From Lentzea xinjiangensis (GTDB taxonomy: Bacteria; Actinomycetota; Actinomycetes; Mycobacteriales; Pseudonocardiaceae): a stretch of DNA of 64,000 nucleotides. Shown piece after piece: positions 57,193 to 64,000 of the stretch. The DNA lies in assembly GCF_900110955.1 (NCBI RefSeq), contig NZ_FOFR01000018.1:1-64000 (forward strand). Direction: 5' to 3'. A model generated the notes under the pieces. That model had not been told where the DNA came from and did no database searches. It saw only the letters and a list, made by a program, of their open reading frames with translations. Made by a program: the position numbers and the translations under genes. Position 1 is the stretch's first letter; each line of letters begins with the position of its first letter.

Positions 57193-58373
57193 GCGGCGCC
57201 CGCCTTGCGCTTGCGTCTCCGCCCGATTCCGAGCAGCAGACGCAGCAGGGCGGCCTCGCCTTGCTGCGGCACGACGCCGTTGCCGAGCAGTCGCAGCTGC
57301 TGCGACCGGGACAGGTCGGGCACGTCGGTGACCCAGCCGGCCGGGAGACCCATCAGCCACTCGACGAACCGCGGGTTGAGCACCCACGCCGGACGCAGCG
57401 ATCCGCGCATGCCGACTGGCTTCGGGTGGCGGCACTCCATCCGGAGCTGACGCGCCTTGCGGTAGGCGGCGGACCACACGGTCGGTGCCGGGACAGGCCT
57501 GCCTAGGACGGCTTCCCAGCGTCGGATGGCGGGCTCGAACTGTCCCCAGTCCACGTGCGCGCGAGACTCGACAGCGACGGGCGCACCGCTGCGCCAAGGC
57601 TCGGCGACTGGTTGGTCCCGTAGTCCGCCGCGGTGGGCGTCGGCAGCAGCGCCCCCACGAGCGTCGGGTTGCCCCGCACGTAGGTCGCGCTCGACCGGTC
57701 CGCGTCCGCCGCAGTCGGTGTCGGCAGCAACTGCTCGTTCACCACCTGCGACAGCGGCGGCCTGAAGCCCGGTGACGCGCGCCGACCCGGCGTCCCGGTG
57801 TCCGAGGCCTTCGGCGTGGGCAACAACGCACCGCGCAGGCACGTTGTGTCGCCGCGTTGGTTCGGACCCTTGCCATCCCGCGCTGTCGGCGTCGGCAGGT
57901 GTGGCGTATCCGAACCAACGGTCGCGGCGGTGGGGTGCGCCGACGTCGGAAGCGCGTAGGCAAACCCAGCGGAGGTCATACCCGAGCGCGGCCAGGTCGG
58001 CGGCGACTCGGTCAAGTCCTCGAACAAGGAGGGCAGAGACGTTCTCCAGGACGACGTGTCGGGGTCGTAGAACGCGAACGGCTGCGACGACGTGGGACCA
58101 GAGGCCACTCTGCGCTCCTTCGATCCCGGCACGTTTGCCGGCGACGCTGATGTCGGTGCAGGGGAAGCCCGCGGCGAGCACGTCGACGGGCTCGACCTGC
58201 TCCCAGTCCACGCCCGTGATGTCGCCGAGGTTGGGCACGTCGGGGTGCCGGTGCTGGAGCAGGGTGACGGCGGAGGGGTGGTTGTCGCACACCCAGGCGA
58301 GTTCGCCTCCGAACACGGCGCGTGCGGCTTGGTCGAGGCCGCCGTAGCCGGTGAACAGGCTGCCGATTTTCAC
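57189..58373 (-). CDS. C5 cytosine DNA methyltransferase (Dcm family)
   Basis: 394 residues; transfers a methyl group from S-adenosylmethionine to cytosine C5. Motif I is LFTGYGGLD (6-14), motif IV is GFPC with catalytic C72, and motif VI is ENV (110-112). The GAPHRRDRWF stretch resembles motif VIII; motif IX/X ends with LLGNGVVPQQ. The region of about 155-290 is the variable target-recognition part. A second long frame on the same strand encodes a typical phage protein through much of this gene, as described in findings. No restriction endonuclease gene is adjacent, so it likely protects the phage genome. Confidence 0.9.
   Translation of the reverse strand: MKIGSLFTGYGGLDQAARAVFGGELAWVCDNHPSAVTLLQHRHPDVPNLGDITGVDWEQVEPVDVLAAGFPCTDISVAGKRAGIEGAQSGLWSHVVAAVRVLRPRHVVLENVSALLVRGLDRVAADLAALGYDLRWVCLRASDVGAPHRRDRWFGYATPADADSAGWQGSEPTRRHNVPARCVVAHAEGLGHRDAGSARVTGLQAAAVAGGERAVAADTDCGGRGPVERDLRAGQPDARGGAAADAHRGGLRDQPVAEPWRSGAPVAVESRAHVDWGQFEPAIRRWEAVLGRPVPAPTVWSAAYRKARQLRMECRHPKPVGMRGSLRPAWVLNPRFVEWLMGLPAGWVTDVPDLSRSQQLRLLGNGVVPQQGEAALLRLLLGIGRRRKRKAGAA
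57503..58132 (-). CDS. Possible overlapping gene inside the methyltransferase gene
   Basis: 209 codons from an ATG at 58132 in another frame of the same strand. The translation looks like a real phage protein: FAFYDPDTSSWRTSLPSLFEDL followed by PTWPRSGMTSAGFAYALPTS, then repeated LPTPTARDG/LLPTPTAAD units. I recall similar W-P-R-S-G-M and LPTPTA-D strings from other phage and actinobacterial proteins. It may be a genuine overlapping gene or a shadow that other annotations have also recorded. Confidence 0.4.
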   Translation of the reverse strand: MPGSKERRVASGPTSSQPFAFYDPDTSSWRTSLPSLFEDLTESPPTWPRSGMTSAGFAYALPTSAHPTAATVGSDTPHLPTPTARDGKGPNQRGDTTCLRGALLPTPKASDTGTPGRRASPGFRPPLSQVVNEQLLPTPTAADADRSSATYVRGNPTLVGALLPTPTAADYGTNQSPSLGAAVRPSLSSLARTWTGDSSSPPSDAGKPS

Positions 58374-58543
58374 CGCGGGCTCACCTCGGTTTCGTGGACG
58401 CTCCAGCCGACGTTGCTGTCGACGGGGAGGACGGTGGGCCAGGGGCCGTCGGCGTCGAGGAGGACGGCTTCGGTGTCGCGCCAGGTGACGAGCTGGCCGG
58501 CGGTGTGGCCGACCGGCTCGTCGTGCACCTTGGGCGCGGTCAC
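58370..58543 (-). CDS. Small hypothetical phage protein
   Basis: 57 residues (TAPKVHDEPVGHTAGQLVTWRDTEAVLLDADGPW). No family known. It lies directly before the methyltransferase and overlaps it at the stop (GTG/TGA style junction). Confidence 0.55.
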   Translation of the reverse strand: MTAPKVHDEPVGHTAGQLVTWRDTEAVLLDADGPWPTVLPVDSNVGWSVHETEVSPR

Positions 58544-58770
58544 GCGTTGCCCCACTGCGGCGTGTTGGTCCACTCCTTGGCCGTGACCTCGTGGCCTGAG
58601 TTGTCCAGGTGCTGCGGCAGGCCGAAGCGGTACTCGGCGGTGGAGTGGCGCCAGCCGTTGAACTCGCTCCACACGGCTGGCTGCTTGCAGGTGTCGCACC
58701 AGGGGAAGCCGTCGACGGCTTCGCGCGGGATCTGGTCGTCAGCCACCGTGGTCTCCTCGTCCGCGCTCAT
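58540..58770 (-). CDS. Small protein with CxxC zinc pair
   Basis: 76 residues; WCDTCKQPAVW near 24-34 is a zinc-binding knuckle, then H-rich downstream (FNGWRHSTAEYRFGLPQHLDNSGHE). ATG 58770. Overlaps adjacent genes by four bases. Confidence 0.6.
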   Translation of the reverse strand: MSADEETTVADDQIPREAVDGFPWCDTCKQPAVWSEFNGWRHSTAEYRFGLPQHLDNSGHEVTAKEWTNTPQWGNA

Positions 58771-58949
58771 GAGCTGGGGGTTTCGTAGGCCATGCACTGA
58801 CCGCTTGCCTGGCCGTGTGCGCAGTCGCAGCGCTCCTTGCGGAGGACGCGGTGGCCGGGCTTGGTGGACAGGACCGTCTTGACGTGCCACGTGTCCGTGG
58901 TGTTGTCGTTGTCCTGCGGCTCAGGCTTGCTCTTGCTGAACCAGCTCAC
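58767..58949 (-). CDS. Small cysteine-containing protein
   Basis: 60 residues ending RKERCDCAHGQASGQCMAYETPSS, three cysteines in a compact cluster and a polar N-terminus. GTG 58949. Function unknown. Confidence 0.55.
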   Translation of the reverse strand: MSWFSKSKPEPQDNDNTTDTWHVKTVLSTKPGHRVLRKERCDCAHGQASGQCMAYETPSS

Positions 58950-59359
58950 GGCTGCACCGCCTCGGCGGCCAACTCGCGCAGCTGCTGCGCGGTGAGCTCG
59001 TGGCGCTTCTCGTTCGCGTCGAGTCCGGCCTTGGCGTAGAACGCGACGGCGGTCGCGAAGTCCATGCCGGACCAGAGGCGCACGGGGTGCTGGTAGGCGT
59101 CGCACGTGATCGTGATGCCGAAGCGGTTGGACTCCTGCTCGATGACGACGTTGGCCTCGAACAGTTCGGCCCAGCCGGCGAGGTCGCTCGGCGTGGCGCG
59201 CGGCATCATCTGGATCTCGACGCCCGCTTGGGCGGTGATGGTCATCAGGTTGAAGTTGACGCCCGCGATCTGCGGAACATCGTCGATGATCGCGAGCTTG
59301 TTCAGGACCTCGAAGCTGATGCGCGCGAGGTCGGCGGCGAGCTGGTTGCGGTCGCTCAT
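58946..59359 (-). CDS. Hypothetical phage protein
   Basis: 137 residues, mixed alpha/beta (ADLARISFEVLNKLAIIDD ... FGITITCDAYQHPVRLWSGMDF). No recognised family. ATG 59359 overlaps the membrane protein stop. Confidence 0.6.
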   Translation of the reverse strand: MSDRNQLAADLARISFEVLNKLAIIDDVPQIAGVNFNLMTITAQAGVEIQMMPRATPSDLAGWAELFEANVVIEQESNRFGITITCDAYQHPVRLWSGMDFATAVAFYAKAGLDANEKRHELTAQQLRELAAEAVQP

Positions 59360-59799
59360 CGGGTCACCGCCGCGTTGTTGAGCTTGTCGACGGTGCCCTG
59401 CTCGACGCTGGGCCGGCAGCCGCCGATGAGGACGACGACGGCGACGCAGGCGAGCACGACCGTGACGCGGGCGACGGCGGCGAACCGCTCCAGCGGGCGG
59501 CGGTCGTCCCACCACTCGACGAGCGGCAGCAGCAGGACGGCGCCGACCGCGAGCAGGTCGTGCCGCAGCGGGTTGCGCTTGGGGACGTCGCGGCGGGCGA
59601 TGGTGAGCGTGAGGCTCGGCGAGAGCGCGAAGCCCTGCACGGTGTCGGTCCAGATCATGACCAGGGCGCCGTAGCGGGTGGCCAGGTGGATGGACTGCCG
59701 TTCGCCGGTGGCGGGGTCGATGATCGTGTCGCCGGAGCGGAGGGCTCTGGCCTCGATGGTCTCGGTGCCGCTGGTCAGGCGGCTGGTTTCGGTCTGCAT
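59356..59799 (-). CDS. Membrane protein with two C-terminal hydrophobic helices
   Basis: 147 residues. A beta-rich cytosolic N-terminal part (about 10-70, including GDTIIDPATGERQSIHLATRY) and two hydrophobic stretches (LLAVGAVLLLPLVEW and VTVVLACVAVVVLIGG). ATG 59799; preceded by the palindromic regulatory region. Confidence 0.6.
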   Translation of the reverse strand: MQTETSRLTSGTETIEARALRSGDTIIDPATGERQSIHLATRYGALVMIWTDTVQGFALSPSLTLTIARRDVPKRNPLRHDLLAVGAVLLLPLVEWWDDRRPLERFAAVARVTVVLACVAVVVLIGGCRPSVEQGTVDKLNNAAVTR

Positions 59800-59838
59800 G
59801 TCGTCTCCAGTTGCTTGGTGTCACCTGAGGTGATGCGT

Positions 59839-59859
59839 GCACGTTAGTATACTACGTGC
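59839..59859. promoter_or_regulatory. Palindromic AT-rich region upstream of a minus-strand operon
   Basis: TAGTATACTA (59845-59854) is a perfect palindrome, and GCACG (59839-59843) with CGTGC (59855-59859) extends the dyad with one extra T. It is AT-rich against the surrounding 70% GC. The next minus-strand gene starts at 59799, so it can be its promoter and operator. Confidence 0.55.
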
Positions 59860-59873
59860 ATGCATGCAAGTAG

Positions 59874-60410
59874 CTAGGCACGCGAAGACTCGTCAGAGGT
59901 GACACGAACTCCCGCCTGGGCGGCCTCGATGCGCGCCGGATGTGCCGGCGACTTCGTCAACGGCTGGCCCTTCCACGTCACGCACGGCCGGCTGGGCTCG
60001 GCTTGGCACACCGGACACGGCACCGACCGGTACAAGCGCCGTACCGCGGTCTCGCCCTCAGCGATCGCCTGCGCCGTGTTCAGGTCCTCCCCGGACTTCA
60101 GCGCCTTCCGCTCCACCAGGGCCGCCAGCGCGCGATCCACACCGGCTTGGATCTGCGCGTCGTTGCGCACCGCCCCGGCGCCGACCGGCGGCTGCTGTCG
60201 GCGGGCCCGCCAGTAGTTCGCGATGTCGTAGGGCGTGATCGTCTCCGACGTGCCCCGATAGTGGTGCCGGAACGCCTCCCGTGCCGCCGCAGCCGGGATG
60301 TCGGCCAGCAGCTCGTACCAGGCATCCAGCACGTCATCGTCTGCAGCCGGGAAGTACCGGTCCACACCGGACGCCACGCCCATCAGCACTGCGAGTTCAT
60401 CCCGCGTCAC
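59874..60410 (-). CDS. Phage protein with zinc-binding C-terminus
   Basis: 178 residues. The N-terminal half is helical (LAVLMGVASGVDRYFPAADDDVLDAWYELL), resembling helicase-loader-like proteins; the C-terminal half has CPVCQAEPSRPC followed by GQPLTKSPAHPARIEAA, a zinc finger known from actinophages. GTG 60410 has AAGGAGG upstream and overlaps the replication gene. Likely part of a replication module. Confidence 0.65.
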   Translation of the reverse strand: MTRDELAVLMGVASGVDRYFPAADDDVLDAWYELLADIPAAAAREAFRHHYRGTSETITPYDIANYWRARRQQPPVGAGAVRNDAQIQAGVDRALAALVERKALKSGEDLNTAQAIAEGETAVRRLYRSVPCPVCQAEPSRPCVTWKGQPLTKSPAHPARIEAAQAGVRVTSDESSRA

Positions 60411-61377
60411 GGGTGCCTCCTTCGATCATGCGAGGGGCCCAACCGGAGGGCTCCTCGGTGGTGGGTTGGGTGAGGCTCAGCCAGCCGCGGACCTTCTCGC
60501 CACGAGCCGACCGTGCGGGCGAATGCGCACGCGACCCCCGGACGTCCCGCGTGGAGTGCCCTCCGTTGGCCTCTGCTCGGGCTGCTCGGGCGGCTTCGGT
60601 GTAGGCGTGGGGGAGGTAGTTGGGTGATCGTCCTTCGACGGCCCAGAGGTCGAGGGCGTCTCGGAGGATGGGGAGTTGGGCGCCTTGGCTCAGGAGGGTG
60701 GTGACGTGTTTGGCGAGTTCGCGTTGTTGGGGTTTGAGCACGGGGGTGCTGAGGGTGTCGGCCCATGAGGCGACGAGTCGGTAGGCGTCGGGTCGGCTGG
60801 CGGTGGTGTTGAGTTCGGCGGGGGTCACGCGCTCGCGGGGGCGTGCGGGGGCGCGCTCGCGCGGGGGAGCGGAGCGACCTGCCTCTGTTCCCCTGTTCCC
60901 CTGTTCCTCTGTTCCAGTCGAGGGGGTGTCGCGAGGGTGTCGCGAGGGTGTCGCGGGGTCTTCTTCGTCGGGGGGTTCGGCGGGCGGCTCCCAGGTGTCC
61001 TGATCTGGGGTTTCGTCTGCGGGTGGGGGCGGGAGGTCGGCAGGTGGCCTGGGGTACCTGGGCTTGTTGGGGCGGTCGACGCGTTGGTGTCGGTCCCAGC
61101 CGGTGATGTGGATGTAGCGCTTGCCCGCGACCTCGTAGCGGGCTACCAGCAAGGCTCGCGAGAGTGTCGCGAGGCCGTCGCGAACGAATTCGCGGGTCTC
61201 GACGGGGTCGTCTTCGAGGCCGAAGCAGTCGGCGGCGATGGCCCGGTCGCTGTCGATGCCGACACCGTTGTCGTCCACGTAGGACCAGAGAGCGATGAAG
61301 AGGAGCCGGTGCTCGCGTGAGAGGCCGGCGATGTCGTCGCTGCGGTAGAACTCTGGCTTGATGGAGCGGATGCGCAC
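60397..61377 (-). CDS. Phage replication initiator-like protein
   Basis: 326 residues. N-terminal MRIRSIKPEFYRSDDIAGLSREHRLLFIALWSYVDDNGVG is the conserved start of phage DnaD/replication-type helix-turn-helix proteins. A disordered proline/acidic linker (about 105-190) leads to a C-terminal helical domain (LVASWADTLSTPVLKPQQRELAKHV). Probably binds the origin and recruits the host helicase. Confidence 0.8.
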   Translation of the reverse strand: MRIRSIKPEFYRSDDIAGLSREHRLLFIALWSYVDDNGVGIDSDRAIAADCFGLEDDPVETREFVRDGLATLSRALLVARYEVAGKRYIHITGWDRHQRVDRPNKPRYPRPPADLPPPPADETPDQDTWEPPAEPPDEEDPATPSRHPRDTPSTGTEEQGNRGTEAGRSAPPRERAPARPRERVTPAELNTTASRPDAYRLVASWADTLSTPVLKPQQRELAKHVTTLLSQGAQLPILRDALDLWAVEGRSPNYLPHAYTEAARAARAEANGGHSTRDVRGSRAHSPARSARGEKVRGWLSLTQPTTEEPSGWAPRMIEGGTRDAG

Positions 61378-61420
61378 GAGGGTTGCCTCTCCTGGTGAGG
61401 GGGAGTGGGGAGGCGGGGGT

Positions 61421-61687
61421 TCAGGCCGCGTCGTGATCGGGTTCGGCGTCGAGGGTGCCGCCGGGGTGTTCCTTGATGTTGCGCATGGCTACGCGTTGCC
61501 GGTTGCTGGTGCCGCCCCAGATGCCGTCGAGCTCGGGGCGGGCGACGGCGTAGGCGAGGCATTCGGCGCGGACTTCGCAGCTCAAACAGGTTCGGACGGC
61601 GTGGCGGATGCCGTCGCCCTTGGTCGGGAAGAACGCGTCGGGGTCGGTTTCGGCGCAGCGGCCGTGCATGAGGAAGTTGGGGATCAT
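61421..61687 (-). CDS. WhiB-like iron-sulfur regulator (second of two)
   Basis: 88 residues. C11, C34, C37 and C43 form the WhiB iron-sulfur site, and ELDGIWGGTSNRQR follows, the WhiB turn with basic tail. In actinophages such proteins alter host or phage transcription. Overlaps the gene upstream by four bases. Confidence 0.9.
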   Translation of the reverse strand: MIPNFLMHGRCAETDPDAFFPTKGDGIRHAVRTCLSCEVRAECLAYAVARPELDGIWGGTSNRQRVAMRNIKEHPGGTLDAEPDHDAA

Positions 61688-62175
61688 GCGGCGGTCCCGG
61701 TCTTCTTGGCGCCTCGTGCGCGGGCGGCGTGTTCGCGGACGACCCAGCGGTGGATGAGTGCGGGTTCGCCGTCGAGGTGGTCGCGGATCTCGTTCTCGGG
61801 CCAGCCGCGTTCGAGGAGGATGCGGACGACTTCGGCGCCTTCGTCATTGGTGAGGGCGTGTGCTGGGAGGTTGCCGGCGAGGGCGAGTTCGATCGCGAGG
61901 CGGGTGTTGATGTTCTGATGGGGGATGGGGAGTGCGTCGGTGCCGGGGTCGAGGTGGCGGACCCAGCCGAGGGTGTCTTCGGTGCCGCGGTTGGGGTCGG
62001 ACATGGCGGCGAGGGTGACGGCGAGCGCGGTCCAGGGGTGGACATCGTCCGGTGCGTCGAGGGCGGCGATGGCGTCGAGCGCGGCGGTGGTGGCTGCGGG
62101 GCCTTCGTCGTGGACGGCGCAGACGAGGCGGACGGCGAGGGGGACGAGGTTGTCGAGGTAGGTGGCTCTGTCCAC
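61684..62175 (-). CDS. Hypothetical phage protein, helical
   Basis: 163 residues, mostly helical (YLDNLVPLAVRLVCAVHDEGPAATTAALDAIAALD) with a basic C-terminus (HRWVVREHAARARGAKK). No recognised family. GTG 62175, overlapping the WhiB gene's start. Confidence 0.65.
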   Translation of the reverse strand: MDRATYLDNLVPLAVRLVCAVHDEGPAATTAALDAIAALDAPDDVHPWTALAVTLAAMSDPNRGTEDTLGWVRHLDPGTDALPIPHQNINTRLAIELALAGNLPAHALTNDEGAEVVRILLERGWPENEIRDHLDGEPALIHRWVVREHAARARGAKKTGTAA

Positions 62176-62204
62176 TGTGGTCTCCGTGGTGCGTGAATGG
62201 CTGT

Positions 62205-62239
62205 GCGGGCCGCGCCGAGGGGAAGTTGGCGCGGCCCGC
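62205..62239 (-). terminator. Terminator downstream of the ASCH-domain gene
   Basis: GCGGGCCGCGCC (62205-62216) and its complement (62228-62239) make a 12-bp perfect stem with an 11-nt loop, just past the ASCH gene on the minus strand and upstream of the next gene. Confidence 0.75.
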
Positions 62240-62250
62240 GGGTGGACAGG

Positions 62251-62622
62251 TCAGGCGGCGGGCTCGTCGAGGAACCGCCACTCGATCCGGGTCACGGTGT
62301 CGTTCTCGGTCATGCCCTGTGCCTCGGTGAAGTAGCGGCGCACGAACTCGGCGGGCTCCAGGCCGGGGAAGCCCTCGCGGGTCATCTCTGCCTCGCCGTA
62401 CTTCCGGCGACCCCAGGACGGCAGGACCATCCCGAGTGGCTCCCGCCACACCTCGACGACCTCGACCTCGGCGACGCGGACGAGCGGCTCGCCGGGCTTG
62501 CGGCCCATGACCTTGCGGCACAGGGTGAGGCGGTCGCCGGGCTTGAGGAAGGTCCAGCCCTTGCGGCGGGTGACGGTCTTGGTGCGGTTGCGCACGGCGT
62601 CCTCGGTGAACGCGACGCTCAT
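62251..62622 (-). CDS. ASCH/PUA-like domain protein
   Basis: 123 residues. FTEDAVRNRTKTVTRRKGW, then GDRLTLCRKVMG and PLVRVAEVEVV, fit the ASCH fold, an RNA-binding or nucleic-acid-related domain in many phages. ATG 62622 overlaps the stop of the gene upstream. Function not established. Confidence 0.75.
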   Translation of the reverse strand: MSVAFTEDAVRNRTKTVTRRKGWTFLKPGDRLTLCRKVMGRKPGEPLVRVAEVEVVEVWREPLGMVLPSWGRRKYGEAEMTREGFPGLEPAEFVRRYFTEAQGMTENDTVTRIEWRFLDEPAA

Positions 62623-62993
62623 CAGGCGGGGCACGGGAGGACCTGCTTTCCGTCGCGGGCGCCGCGCCAGTACGAGTTGCGGCTGCCCTTGCGGGAGCGG
62701 TTGCGGCTGGGGCTGAGTCCGGCTTCGAGCTCGCGAACGATCCGGCCGGCCTGTGCCCACGTGCCCATCACCGACGAGACGAGGTTGCGGTCGTAGCCGT
62801 CGGGCCGTTCGTGCCGGACGAGCTGGTGCACGTCGTCGGCGGTGAACGGGCGGTTGTTGCGGGCGCAGACGGCCACGGCGATCTCGATGACGGTGCGGTC
62901 GTCGCGGTGGCCGGTGGTGCCGGCGGCGAGGTTGGCGGCCTGTCCGGCACGCCGGTCCGCGTACGCCAGTTCGAGCGTGGTCTGGTCGGTCAT
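62622..62993 (-). CDS. Hypothetical phage DNA-binding-like protein
   Basis: 123 residues, with a helical region (RTVIEIAVAVCARNNRPFTADDVHQLVRHERPDGYDRNLVSSVMGTWAQAG) that looks like a winged helix, and a basic tail rich in R/S. ATG 62993. Possibly a small regulator; function unknown. Confidence 0.55.
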   Translation of the reverse strand: MTDQTTLELAYADRRAGQAANLAAGTTGHRDDRTVIEIAVAVCARNNRPFTADDVHQLVRHERPDGYDRNLVSSVMGTWAQAGRIVRELEAGLSPSRNRSRKGSRNSYWRGARDGKQVLPCPA

Positions 62994-63337
62994 GGCGTCC
63001 TCTCGGGGGTCGGCCAGGTGACGGTCATCGAGTGACCACCGGCCTCGGCTTGCGCCGGGGTGGTGGTACCGATGTGCGGGAGTGCGTGGTGCCTGTCGAG
63101 GCCACAGGCGATGCCCGTGGAACCCTCGATCTCGCGGCAGGTCGGGTGCTCGAAGGTGAGGTCGGCTGCCCAGGAGAACCGGGTGCCGTCGTCGCGTTCG
63201 ATGACGAACGTGGGGCAGGCGTAGTAGCCGACCACGTGCCCGGCGTCGTGCGGCAGGCCCCCGCCGTTGGTGTACGTCAGGACCTCAGCCCGCTTGTGCA
63301 CAGCTGCGTGGGGGTTGATCGGTTCACGAAGCGGCAC
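62990..63337 (-). CDS. Hypothetical phage protein
   Basis: 115 residues; beta-rich (GGGLPHDAGHVVGYYACPTFVIERDDGTRFSW) with several histidines and two cysteines. GTG 63337 has GGAAGG upstream; an in-frame longer start is basic and unlikely. Function unknown. Confidence 0.6.
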   Translation of the reverse strand: MPLREPINPHAAVHKRAEVLTYTNGGGLPHDAGHVVGYYACPTFVIERDDGTRFSWAADLTFEHPTCREIEGSTGIACGLDRHHALPHIGTTTPAQAEAGGHSMTVTWPTPERTP

Positions 63338-63605
63338 GGCGGGCCTTCCTCTCCATCTTGCGGATGTGGCGGAGTTCGGCGCGGCGCTTCCATGCGCACA
63401 CAACGGCTGCCCGGACGAGGTAGCGGGCCAAGCGGAGCGCGTCGGGCGGGTCCATCACGGTCGACTCGAAGCCGTCCACGTAGGACTCGACACGGATCCA
63501 CACGTTCCACCAGCCCCAGCCGGACACCTGAACGTTGATCTCGCCGCCCGCCTCCGGGGCGACGCCAGCGCTGAACGGCTCACCCGCGTACTTCTGCTCA
63601 GCCAC
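63324..63605 (-). CDS. Hypothetical phage protein
   Basis: 93 residues; beta-rich first half (INVQVSGWGWWNVWIRVESYVDG) and a basic helical end (CAWKRRAELRHIRKMERKARR). GTG 63605. Overlaps both neighbours. No family known. Confidence 0.6.
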   Translation of the reverse strand: MAEQKYAGEPFSAGVAPEAGGEINVQVSGWGWWNVWIRVESYVDGFESTVMDPPDALRLARYLVRAAVVCAWKRRAELRHIRKMERKARRAAS

Positions 63606-64000
63606 GGTCGGCCTCCAGCTCGTCGAGCGGGATCATGATCTGGTTGGGGTCATCCCGGCGCGGCACCAGCAACGGCTGCCAGTCCGACGCGTCCGGACTG
63701 CCCGACTCGCACGCGTCGCAGCCGCCCGAATCCGGCGCCTCAGCGCGCGGCCACTCCTCAACGTGGCCGCAGACGTGCTGCCACAGCACGCCCTTCGCTC
63801 CCCACCCGCCAGCGGGCGCCTGAACCAGCGCGTCCGGCACCGTGAGCGGCTGCCGCACCTCGGCCAGCGCCAGCAGCATCCGGCCGTGTCCGCGCGCGAA
63901 GTACTCGACCTTGCCGTCGTCCATCTCGACCGCGTCGCCGTTGAGCGTGGTGACCAGACGTCTGATGATGCGACCGAGGTCCTCGTCGACCGCCGCGTAC
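63598..64000 (-). CDS. Hypothetical phage protein, 5' end beyond the window
   Basis: 134 codons are visible and the frame is open to the right edge. The ATG at 63924 may be internal, since the residues before it (DEDLGRIIRRLVTTLNGDAVE) look like protein and continue smoothly into MDDGKVEYFARGHGRMLL. C-terminal CGHVEEW ... CDACESG has cysteines spaced for a zinc site. No function assigned. Confidence 0.55.
   Translation of the reverse strand, partial: YAAVDEDLGRIIRRLVTTLNGDAVEMDDGKVEYFARGHGRMLLALAEVRQPLTVPDALVQAPAGGWGAKGVLWQHVCGHVEEWPRAEAPDSGGCDACESGSPDASDWQPLLVPRRDDPNQIMIPLDELEADRG

Larger units (their letters stand above)
27734..64000. mobile_element. Siphovirus-type prophage, right end outside the window
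   Basis: From the tRNA-Pro junction onward, all genes are phage-like: integrase, immunity-region regulator, replication protein, methyltransferase, terminase, portal, capsid, tail and lysis genes in long minus-strand operons with 4-bp overlaps. The right attachment site was not found, so it extends past 64,000. The structural genes look intact, with no frameshift or truncation apart from the expected tail-chaperone slip. Confidence 0.9.

Overview
The window is high-GC actinobacterial DNA. Its first 27 kb reads like a chromosome of the order Pseudonocardiales (Lentzea/Saccharothrix-like; genus is a guess). Two things support this: the codon and GC pattern, and gene content matching the Mycobacterium tuberculosis Rv2464c-Rv2476c neighbourhood (gdh, thioesterase, Rv2474c-like, aglA, glbO, HNH protein, DUF5130, pepN, DsbA-like, rpiB, nei2). 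The block is rearranged and has accessory genes inserted.

Host part, 1-27.7 kb: a 5'-truncated large NAD-glutamate dehydrogenase; a gene-poor kilobase with degenerate repeats; hot-dog thioesterase; GH13 alpha-glucosidase; group II truncated haemoglobin; MscS channel; S9 prolyl oligopeptidase; HNH protein. Next is an unusual 195-residue protein made almost entirely of 20 copies of DSVRIT, divergent from an MFS exporter. Then come small respiratory/envelope proteins (CtaJ-like, DUF5130), a DUF1851 protein, GNAT, aminopeptidase N, a DsbA-family protein, aldehyde dehydrogenase, an Eis-like acetyltransferase, a membrane protein with a hairpin over its start codon, Nei2/RpiB, a ComB-like phosphatase with an MBL hydrolase, HIT, VOC/HxlR and a Rossmann-fold protein. 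The host part ends with a 35-bp tandem repeat, tRNA-Gly(TCC) and tRNA-Pro(TGG).

From 27.7 kb to the right edge is a siphovirus-type prophage, apparently integrated at tRNA-Pro, with a tyrosine integrase 92 bp downstream of the tRNA. Its right end is outside the window. The left arm (28-32 kb) has small accessory genes, a Scr1/DUF5753 helix-turn-helix regulator and a DUF397 partner. An exceptional cluster of 18 CTCGAG palindromes lies in this regulator region. All remaining phage genes are on the minus strand and are transcribed right to left: replication and small early genes (64-54 kb, including two WhiB-like proteins, an ASCH-domain protein, a replication-initiator-like protein and a C5 cytosine methyltransferase), TerS, TerL, portal, MuF-like protein, scaffold and major capsid protein. 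An unusually placed fibre/lysis cassette follows, with an amidase endolysin, a holin-like protein and a tail protein carrying an N,N-dimethylformamidase-beta-like domain. The run ends with head-tail connectors, major tail protein, frameshifted tail chaperones, tape measure, Dit and a Gp37-like protein. A secreted DUF732 protein lies on the opposite strand between terL and the portal gene and is a candidate lysogenic-conversion gene.

The strongest candidates for something undescribed are the DSVRIT repeat protein, the CTCGAG cluster, the DMFase-like tail protein and the dual-frame coding inside the methyltransferase gene.
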